Source: RHKK01 sp964596245
Lineage (GTDB): Bacteria > Patescibacteriota > Patescibacteriia > 2-12-FULL-60-25
Direction: 5' to 3'
NCBI GenBank assembly: GCA_964596245.1
Contig: CAZQSK010000011.1
Location: forward strand, 1 to 20,578
Length of the DNA stretch: 20,578 nt
The notes beneath the pieces are model-generated. The model ran no database searches. It worked only from the letters and a program-made list of their open reading frames with translations, and was not told the DNA's origin. Positions 1 to 7,696 of the stretch are shown piece by piece (the first letter of the stretch is position 1; each line of letters starts with the position of its first letter). The position numbers were made by a program, and so were the translations under genes.

Positions 1-1
1 T

Positions 2-3000
2 ACAACGACAAATTCAGCTGCCACAAATGCGGCTTTGTTCAATGTCTCCACAACGATTCTCACGGTTACAGGTCAGCTCGTCTGTCTCGCTAACGGCACG
101 AACTGTCCGGCAGGTACAGGCGTACCGTCGCTGGCGCAGGTGACAAATATCGGGGCTTCGGCAACCAATACGCTTCTGCTCTATGCGGGCTTCCTGTCGT
201 CTTCTTCGACGGTCACTTCAACCTTCACCGTCCTTGGTAACACGAGTCTTCAGAATGTGACTGGCGCGAACGCGACTTTCACCAACGCGACAACAACCAG
301 TATCTTCTCCTCGGTCGCGAGCTTCACGGCTGCAACGGCGACAACATTTGCGGCGACCTTTGCTTCAACATCGCAGTTACGTGTTGCCGGTCAACTCGTC
401 TGTCTCGCGAACGGTACCAACTGTGTCGCCAACGGTGGCTCCGGTACTTCCACGAACCATTGGGTATGGAATGGAACGATCGATTTGTTGCGCATGATGA
501 CGAGCACGACGGATGTCGTATTCGGAAGTCAGGTGACTACAACCGGTGCTGCTGCATACTTTGACTTATCTGGCGGGACCAAGGGCACTTCAACCATCTA
601 CTTCGGCCACGGAACAAATACGAATGTGGTCATTGGTGGCACATCAACCACAAATACGGGATTGAATAGCCTGTTCGTCATGAATGGAAATGATCTGTTC
701 GTGAATGGCAACATCGGCTCAGTCTCATCCGTCTATACGAACGGTGCATTTGTGGCCGGTCCTGGATCTACTCATTATGGAAATGGCTTCATCACCAAGA
801 ATGATGCGGGACCTCTCGCGCTTTCGTCCGTCAGCGGCACGACTCTGAATACCTCGCTTGAAGGAGCGTATAACGCCACGTCACCCCTAACTCTCGAGGC
901 AACGATCCCGGCTTCTGACGACCCGCGCTTTGTCAGAATCCAGGGCGACTATGCCTATATCGTGAACTCGGCAACGACTCCGAATCAGCTCCAAATTGTT
1001 GATATTTCAAACCCAAGCTCGCCATCGACCACCGCACAGATGTGGCTTCCTGGCGTATCGGAATGGAACGACATCGACGTGAGCGGTAACTATGTTTATA
1101 CGACTGATTACAGTGGTGGCAATTTCAATGTGATCGATGTAAGCAATGCGGATGCTCCGTTCATCGTCTCGACCACCACATTGACCGGCTCAACCATCGG
1201 TGGCGTACGCGTGAGCGGCAATTACGCATACCTCAGCTTCTACGCATCAGGTGAATTGGTGGTGCTCGACATCTCCAATCCGGCCAATCCGGTTCAAATC
1301 GGCATCGTGGGTGGAGCAAGTGCGATGTGGCACATGGATATACAGGGGGACTATCTCTACTCCATGGTGTGGAGTGGAAGCACGCTCTACGTACACGACA
1401 TTTCAGATCCGAAGAATCCGCTCCTGGTTTCGACAAGAACCCTCTCTGCTACTATCGGGGTGTATTCAAGAATCGAAGTTGAGGGCGGCTATGCATATAT
1501 CTTTTCATCAAACGGTGACAACCTCGCCATCGTCGATGTTCATGACCCGGTGAATCCAAAGGAGATGTACGCAGCCACAGTCGCAGGCGCGACTAGTTTC
1601 CGCGACTTTTCCGTGAACGGTCGATATCTCTACGGCGTTGAAAATACGAACCCGGCAGTACTTCATATCATCGATCTCCAGGATCGCAACAATCCGACTC
1701 TTGTCCGTTCCTTCCCGATCGCAGGACACATTTCCGCATCTGGCATCGATGTGTCAGGTCGCCACGCGGTTATCTTGGATGCCACGGGCGACCAGTTGAG
1801 CGTAGTTGAGCTCGGCGGCATGGAAGCGACTTCATTCCTGGCTCACAGCGCAGAGCTTGGACAGCTTAATGTCACTGGACGCGCATCATTCCAGAACACA
1901 CTGTCCGTTCTCTCGAGCATTTCTGTGGGGCCAGGTGGTCTACAGAGCTTTGGATCCCTCTCAGTCTACGCAAGCAATACAACCTCTACCTTCCTTGGAG
2001 CCGTCTCTACGACGCGACTGATGGTGAATGGTCAGTTCGTTTGTCTTGCAAACGGTACGAATTGTCCCAGCTCGCTCGAGTCGGACACCCTCGCGACCGT
2101 AACTGGGCGTGGAGCATCAACGACTCACACCCTCGGCCTCTTCCGTGGTTTTGTTGGAGCTTCTTCGACCGTTACCTCCACCTTCACCGTCCTCGGAAAC
2201 ACGTCGCTTCAGGCCGCAACAGCTACTAACTTCGGAGCAACCAACGCGATCATCACGAACGCGACGACCACGAATAACCTCTCGGTCGGTGGCCGTGTCT
2301 CGAGTACCTCATTGGTTGTCTCATATGGAACGACGGGTACTCCGGCTATCCGCTTCAGCGCGGATGAAAACACCGGAATTATCCGCAGCGCTACAGATAC
2401 ACTCGCTCTCGTAGCCTCAAGCACAATTATTCTCACGGTGGGCGATTCAGGCGTTACCACAACCAATTTAAGCGTCTTGAACGTTTCATCCACAAACGTA
2501 ACTTCAACGAAGTTTATTTCCACGGTTGCCGGTGCAGCGGGAGGATTCTTTAATCGAACGACGTCGGTCAATTCTGCATTCTACAACTCAGGATCCCAGG
2601 GCTTTATTGGAACAGAAAATGCGACGGCCTTCGTCATCTTCACGAACAACTCTTCGCGCTGGACGATTGATTCGACGGGTAACCTCGCGCCTTCGCTGTT
2701 GGATGGAGGATTGAATATTGGTTCCAACACGGCACGTGTAAATACCTTGCACACGATCAGCGTCTCCTCCACGAGCGTCACCTCAACGCGTTTCTACGGT
2801 GGCGCCGGATCAGTGACAGTTCCGACGTATAACTTCGGTGGAAATTCATTGGATACGGATACGGGTCTTGCCCAGACACTGGGTGTTGGGACGATAAGTT
2901 TCGTTTTGGACGGAGCAACGGGCGCGTATCTGACCTATACAGGCTCTGGCGCAAACGGCCTGCTGCGTGTTGGAGATGGCGCGAGCAATTTGCCGTCCTA

Positions 3001-6000
3001 CTCCTTTATGAACGATACCGACACCGGTCTTGCATCGTCCGGTACTAATAAGTTGGCCCTTATCGCCGGCGGCGTGAAGACCCTTGAAATTGGTCCGAAT
3101 GGGGCGACTGGTACCAACGTGACAACCACAAATCTCTTCGTCTCAGACACGGTTTCGACTACGAACCTCTTCGTGAATGGTCGCGCTCCGTGTCTCTCCA
3201 ACGGTACCAACTGTCCCGCCTCCTCCGCATCGCTTCAGACGGCATATGATGCGGGACGCACGGTGACAACTACCGCTTCCTCAACTCCGATTCTGGTTCG
3301 CGTGCCAATGAATTCGCTTGATGCGGGTCTTGGTGCTGCGGTGATTGGCACAAGTAGTAATAACGGTGTGATGCTTGGACGAGCCAACATCAACATAGAG
3401 ACGAGTTTCGTTGGATTTGGAGAAACGACAAATCTTCTTGCCGCTTCAAATACCCTCGTGTTCCATGACCATACGAATAATGGTTTTGCCATTAAGCTCT
3501 TTGGTCAGGGTGGTATTGCGAATGATCAATCCAGCCTTACGTTGAACGATCTTGATCGTACGGGTTCGAACGATAGTGCTGCTGTTGGCTTTGATAACCA
3601 AGCCTCCAACTCATCCACGGCCGTTCTGATGTTGCGCGGAGGATCAAATAGAATGGTTCAGCATGTGGGTAATGGCTCACCTGAGGGGGCTGTGTATGCC
3701 GCTCTTGGAAGCATCTACTTCAATTCAAATGGTTCAACCTCCGGTACTCAGGCCTATTTGAAGACAACGAATAATGGATCCAATGGTTGGCAGGGAATTG
3801 CGACGTCGGATATGGCACGTCAGACTCTGGCGCAAGTCACCGCTCTTGGATCAACTGCGACATCCACCCTGAGCTTGTATGGTGGATTCGTGGCGGCTTC
3901 TTCAACTGTGACCAGTACATTTACCGTGGTTGGATTAACCACGTTGGGCAATGTCACGGCGACGAATGTGACGTCCAGCAACCTCACCCTTGGCGACAAA
4001 CTACGCTTCACCGGCACGACCATTGATGCGGACAGTATTGATGCGAGTACAGGTAACTTTGATATCAATGTCACCGCTGGCAAGATCAATATGACCGCAA
4101 GTGATTCGCTCGCGTTAGCCTCTACGGCAAGCGGCATTAGCATAACCGGGAATGGATTGGTGAGTATCTCATCCGACACGGGAGGCGTCACCCTTAATCC
4201 GGCTGATGGTTCCGTACTCACGCTTGGCAGCAGTGCGGACTTCATCAGCTTCGGTGGCCAGGTGAACTCGGGCATCACGCCCTCTGCCGATAACTTGTTC
4301 AGCCTTGGGACGGCCGCGTTGCGTTGGAACACCTACTTTAACAACGTGACCGCGACGAATGTCACGACGTCGAATCTCTACATCTCAGGAGCATTTGGCT
4401 TTGGTACTGCTTCGGGTTCGGCTTTGAACTTGATCCAGCCGACCAACCCGACCAGCCTGACGAACTTCTCGACCACGGGTGGAGCATTCGACGTCGCCGT
4501 CTCTAATGGATACGCCTATGTCGCTGATAACCTACAGGGTCTTGCGGTCTTCGATGTTGCGAATCCGGCCCAACCCCGTTATGTCACGACGACGTACACG
4601 GGTGGAACAGGTTCCTGGTATGTAACCGTCGTTGGACGACACGCATACGTTTCGGATGCGGGAGGCATGAAGATCGTGGACGTCACGGATCCTCATAAGC
4701 CGCTTCTTGTCGGGTCATTGACGGATACCTGTGGTGGCGCGATTCACGTGGTCGGCATGTTCGCGTACATTGCGTGTAACGGTGATTCGATTAAGATCGT
4801 CGATATCTCAAATCCGACCGCGCCTCGAACGTTAACGACAATATCTGGCGGATTCACGATCGCGGGTGGCATCTACAAGCAAGGAGATTTTGCCTATGTC
4901 GGCAGTACGGCTGGTTTGAAGGTGGTTGATGTTTCGCAGCCCAACAGCCCGACCATCGTTGGTAGTGTTTCTGCCTCCACTTCTCAGGTTGTGGTGAATG
5001 GTCGTTATGCGTACGCGGTCAGTCAATCTTCCGGGAATCCCGCCTTCTTCGTGATTGACGTCGCGAGCTCGACCAAGCCAGTTGTGATGTCTACCACCAC
5101 CCTTGCTTCCGTTCCGTGGAATTTGGATGTCGCGGGTGACTATGCCTATGTTGGAAACTTTGCTGATGGGTTGAAGATATACGATATCTCTAACCCGTTG
5201 AATCCGCCGAAGCTTGTTTCTACGTTTGATGGCGGAGCCGATAACGCGCGTGGCATCGATGTTCAGGGTAAGTATGCGTTCATGGCCGAAAGCGCGAGCG
5301 GTTTGCGTGTCGTTGATTTGCAGGGCGCGGACATTTCCACGGCTAAAATTGGTGATGCGCATATCGGAAACTTGTCTGTTTTGGCGGATATGAATATTGG
5401 AAACACGCTTTCCGTAGCCGGAGGGTTGAATATCGGCGCAGGCGGCCTGCTCTCCATCGGACCCCTTAGTGTCTTTGCAACAAACACAACTTCTAGTTTC
5501 TCAGGTCCTTTGGTGGCCTCGAGCTCGTTCTCGGTGATCGGAATGAGTCTGTTCAAGGGCACCAGCACCTTTGTGAATGGTTTCATCGCAACAAGTGGTA
5601 CGTTTACGGGTGGAGTCACAGCGTGGAACGCGACCTTAACGAATGCCACGACGACGAACGTACGATTCGTATATGGAACGGGTACAACTCTGAGCCTTTT
5701 CTCAAGCTCGACCGTCTCATCAACCTTGACCGTCGTGAACAACGGAACGAGTTCGGCCGGTACGGAATGGGGTGCCTATATCAACAAGTTGTTGGTCGGA
5801 AGCAACAGATTCGCGACCGGAACCTCCAACTGGAGAATGGTCGTGACCTACGCATCGAGTGCCTTTACCGGAGGCTTGTGTATCGATGACACATCGACCG
5901 CTGCCACCTGTCCTCGCGATGCCGTTGCGGGTACGAGCCTTGCGGCAGACGGCGTGATTGCTGCCAACCGTTTCGACTTGGCTGAAATGTACAACATCAC

Positions 6001-7672
6001 CGGTTCGTATGAGCTTGGTGATGCCTTGATCATGGATGATTCCGTCTCCTCGACCGTGAAGGTCTCTGATGGTGTGCCGTATGATCCGCGTTCCATCGGT
6101 GTGGTTTCAACGGATCCGGGTTTTGTCCTTGGTTGGTACGGTGGCGTTCGTGTGGCTTTGACGGGTCGCGCTCCGGTGCGTGCGACGGCCATCAATGGTC
6201 CGATTCGCATCGGTGATAAGCTGACAACTTCACCTATCCCGGGCCATGTGATGAAGGCGACCAAGCCGGGTATGATTCTTGGTTACGCTCTGGACAACGC
6301 GAATGCGACGACGAGTATCGATATGTTCCTCAATGTGGGCTATGACGCCGGCAGCACATTGAAGACCGACGGCACGCTCTCAATCCTCGATGATGATTTG
6401 TTGGTCAATTCGACTGACATCGCTTCATCAACCAGCCAGGCTGTCGATTCCTATGGCCTCACGTTCCGTGGAAGCGTGTGGGACAATGTCACTTCCTCTG
6501 CCGTGAACCGTGATTTCACCTTGTTCACCGATGTCGTGTCTGCGACGTCTTCCTTCTTAACCGTGCGTACTTCATCTACGAACATCTTCACCCTGAGCAC
6601 CTCGGGTACGCTTACACTCACGGGCGACTTGAGTCTCATGGGCCGCATCTATCCGTCGGCGCGCGGTACCTATCAGCAGAAGTACTACATTTACGTGGAT
6701 GATACGTCCTCGACCAACCAGTATATTTCGACGAATGCCGACGGTTGGCAGGCGCAGACCAGTTATGACTTGGCTGAACGTTATTATTCCGAAATCGAGC
6801 TTGAAGCCGGTGACTTGGTGATGCCAAGCGAGACCGCGGCCTTGGGCGTTGAGAAGGCTGTGAAGTCAGGCAAGCCGGTCATGGGTATTGTCTCGAGTAA
6901 ACCGGGCTTCTTGCTTGGCCGCAGTGCGACGAGCACGTATCCGATCGCGCTTTCCGGTCGTGTGCCGACCAAGGTTTCGACGCAGAACGGCGCGATTCAG
7001 ATTGGTGATTTGCTCGCCGTGTCTGATATGCCGGGTATTGCTGTGAAGGCCACGGAAAACGGATATGTCGTGGGTATTGCGTTGGAAGCCTATGAAGGCG
7101 CGGATGTTGGGACCGTCGAAACCTTTGTCGCTCCGTATTGGTATGGCGGCTTTGGCGGCACAATCGGAGACTCGAGTGCTGCTCCGAGTGGTCCGGGCGC
7201 TCCTGCCGGCGTTGTGAAGCGCGGCTTTGCCGATATTGCGGCCGGCAGCAAGAAGGTACATGTCGGATTTGCTTCGTTGAATGCGTATCCGAATGCTTCA
7301 GCGCAGCCGTACGGTGATGCGGGTGACTGGTGGATCGAAAACATCACGGATTCCGGCTTTGATATCGTTCTGCGCGATGCGTTGCCTCGTGATATCCGCT
7401 TCGCTTGGCGCGCCGAGCCGACTCAGGCAGGGGAGATGCTCTTCAATTCCGACGGTACATTCGGTTCCGTTGATCCTACGACCGGCGTCGGGCCTGCGAT
7501 GGGTCCCGGAGTGACGGTTGAGCCGCCGAGCAGCACGGAACCCATCGTTCCTCCGCCCGCTCCTCCGGATGCCGGCGGATCCGTTGTTGATCCGCCACCG
7601 GAGGGCGAAGTAGCTCCTCCGGATGCCGGCGGATCCGTTGTTGATCCGCCACCGGAGGGCAGCACACCGTAA
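2..7672 (+). CDS. Giant modular surface/fibre-like protein, 5' end outside window
   Basis: The frame is open to the window edge, so the true start and any signal peptide are upstream; the TTG at 35 is only the first possible start codon. About 2,550 residues are visible, rich in Thr, Ser, Asn and Gly. In order there are: CX6C cassettes reading VCLANGTNC or close variants at 83-106, 401-424, 2042-2065 and 3191-3214; three copies of a module ending STVTSTFTV (near 134, 2092 and 3830); a first LVIVD-type beta-propeller at about 887-1819 and a second at about 4446-5335, each with seven blades of the '(L/I)xVVDISNPxxP' type; two related domains starting with DLAE at 5975 and 6767; a C-terminal domain at about 7210-7430; and a Pro-rich tail with an 18-residue repeat. 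No LPXTG motif or C-terminal membrane anchor is seen. The whole resembles phage tail-fibre-like or adhesin-like surface proteins common in CPR genomes. Surface location and an attachment role are inferred. Stop is TAA. Confidence 0.9.
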   Translation, partial: TTTNSAATNAALFNVSTTILTVTGQLVCLANGTNCPAGTGVPSLAQVTNIGASATNTLLLYAGFLSSSSTVTSTFTVLGNTSLQNVTGANATFTNATTTSIFSSVASFTAATATTFAATFASTSQLRVAGQLVCLANGTNCVANGGSGTSTNHWVWNGTIDLLRMMTSTTDVVFGSQVTTTGAAAYFDLSGGTKGTSTIYFGHGTNTNVVIGGTSTTNTGLNSLFVMNGNDLFVNGNIGSVSSVYTNGAFVAGPGSTHYGNGFITKNDAGPLALSSVSGTTLNTSLEGAYNATSPLTLEATIPASDDPRFVRIQGDYAYIVNSATTPNQLQIVDISNPSSPSTTAQMWLPGVSEWNDIDVSGNYVYTTDYSGGNFNVIDVSNADAPFIVSTTTLTGSTIGGVRVSGNYAYLSFYASGELVVLDISNPANPVQIGIVGGASAMWHMDIQGDYLYSMVWSGSTLYVHDISDPKNPLLVSTRTLSATIGVYSRIEVEGGYAYIFSSNGDNLAIVDVHDPVNPKEMYAATVAGATSFRDFSVNGRYLYGVENTNPAVLHIIDLQDRNNPTLVRSFPIAGHISASGIDVSGRHAVILDATGDQLSVVELGGMEATSFLAHSAELGQLNVTGRASFQNTLSVLSSISVGPGGLQSFGSLSVYASNTTSTFLGAVSTTRLMVNGQFVCLANGTNCPSSLESDTLATVTGRGASTTHTLGLFRGFVGASSTVTSTFTVLGNTSLQAATATNFGATNAIITNATTTNNLSVGGRVSSTSLVVSYGTTGTPAIRFSADENTGIIRSATDTLALVASSTIILTVGDSGVTTTNLSVLNVSSTNVTSTKFISTVAGAAGGFFNRTTSVNSAFYNSGSQGFIGTENATAFVIFTNNSSRWTIDSTGNLAPSLLDGGLNIGSNTARVNTLHTISVSSTSVTSTRFYGGAGSVTVPTYNFGGNSLDTDTGLAQTLGVGTISFVLDGATGAYLTYTGSGANGLLRVGDGASNLPSYSFMNDTDTGLASSGTNKLALIAGGVKTLEIGPNGATGTNVTTTNLFVSDTVSTTNLFVNGRAPCLSNGTNCPASSASLQTAYDAGRTVTTTASSTPILVRVPMNSLDAGLGAAVIGTSSNNGVMLGRANINIETSFVGFGETTNLLAASNTLVFHDHTNNGFAIKLFGQGGIANDQSSLTLNDLDRTGSNDSAAVGFDNQASNSSTAVLMLRGGSNRMVQHVGNGSPEGAVYAALGSIYFNSNGSTSGTQAYLKTTNNGSNGWQGIATSDMARQTLAQVTALGSTATSTLSLYGGFVAASSTVTSTFTVVGLTTLGNVTATNVTSSNLTLGDKLRFTGTTIDADSIDASTGNFDINVTAGKINMTASDSLALASTASGISITGNGLVSISSDTGGVTLNPADGSVLTLGSSADFISFGGQVNSGITPSADNLFSLGTAALRWNTYFNNVTATNVTTSNLYISGAFGFGTASGSALNLIQPTNPTSLTNFSTTGGAFDVAVSNGYAYVADNLQGLAVFDVANPAQPRYVTTTYTGGTGSWYVTVVGRHAYVSDAGGMKIVDVTDPHKPLLVGSLTDTCGGAIHVVGMFAYIACNGDSIKIVDISNPTAPRTLTTISGGFTIAGGIYKQGDFAYVGSTAGLKVVDVSQPNSPTIVGSVSASTSQVVVNGRYAYAVSQSSGNPAFFVIDVASSTKPVVMSTTTLASVPWNLDVAGDYAYVGNFADGLKIYDISNPLNPPKLVSTFDGGADNARGIDVQGKYAFMAESASGLRVVDLQGADISTAKIGDAHIGNLSVLADMNIGNTLSVAGGLNIGAGGLLSIGPLSVFATNTTSSFSGPLVASSSFSVIGMSLFKGTSTFVNGFIATSGTFTGGVTAWNATLTNATTTNVRFVYGTGTTLSLFSSSTVSSTLTVVNNGTSSAGTEWGAYINKLLVGSNRFATGTSNWRMVVTYASSAFTGGLCIDDTSTAATCPRDAVAGTSLAADGVIAANRFDLAEMYNITGSYELGDALIMDDSVSSTVKVSDGVPYDPRSIGVVSTDPGFVLGWYGGVRVALTGRAPVRATAINGPIRIGDKLTTSPIPGHVMKATKPGMILGYALDNANATTSIDMFLNVGYDAGSTLKTDGTLSILDDDLLVNSTDIASSTSQAVDSYGLTFRGSVWDNVTSSAVNRDFTLFTDVVSATSSFLTVRTSSTNIFTLSTSGTLTLTGDLSLMGRIYPSARGTYQQKYYIYVDDTSSTNQYISTNADGWQAQTSYDLAERYYSEIELEAGDLVMPSETAALGVEKAVKSGKPVMGIVSSKPGFLLGRSATSTYPIALSGRVPTKVSTQNGAIQIGDLLAVSDMPGIAVKATENGYVVGIALEAYEGADVGTVETFVAPYWYGGFGGTIGDSSAAPSGPGAPAGVVKRGFADIAAGSKKVHVGFASLNAYPNASAQPYGDAGDWWIENITDSGFDIVLRDALPRDIRFAWRAEPTQAGEMLFNSDGTFGSVDPTTGVGPAMGPGVTVEPPSSTEPIVPPPAPPDAGGSVVDPPPEGEVAPPDAGGSVVDPPPEGSTP
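7559..7660 (+). repeat. Two perfect 48-bp in-frame direct repeats
   Basis: Copies lie at 7559-7606 and 7613-7660 with a 6-bp spacer (GAAGTA), a 54-bp (18-codon) period. They encode the PPDAGGSVVDPPPEG tail repeat of the giant protein. Each copy contains an inverted repeat GGCGGATC-cgttgtt-GATCCGCC. The identity at DNA level, not just protein level, points to recent duplication or slippage. Confidence 0.9.
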
Positions 7673-7676
7673 GGCG

Positions 7677-7685
7677 TGTTATACT
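7677..7685 (+). promoter_or_regulatory. Possible extended -10 promoter for the Wzy/TPR gene
   Basis: TG-T-TATACT matches the extended -10 pattern TGnTATAAT with one mismatch and lies 5 nt after the stop of the giant gene. A start near 7692 would leave a leader of only about 5 nt before the ATG at 7697. No good -35 is seen at 17-nt spacing, so this is a suggestion only. Confidence 0.35.
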
Positions 7686-7696
7686 TGGACAAAATT

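Noticed and set aside
83..3214. CRISPR-like array from the repeated NGTNC-coding units
   Set aside because: Spacing is irregular and hundreds to over a thousand bases; the units are in-frame protein repeats.
3820..5742. Long minus-strand frames (170, 176 and 159 codons) inside the giant gene
   Set aside because: Opposite-strand shadows caused by the Thr/Ser/Val-rich codon usage; the plus-strand frame has clear domain structure throughout.
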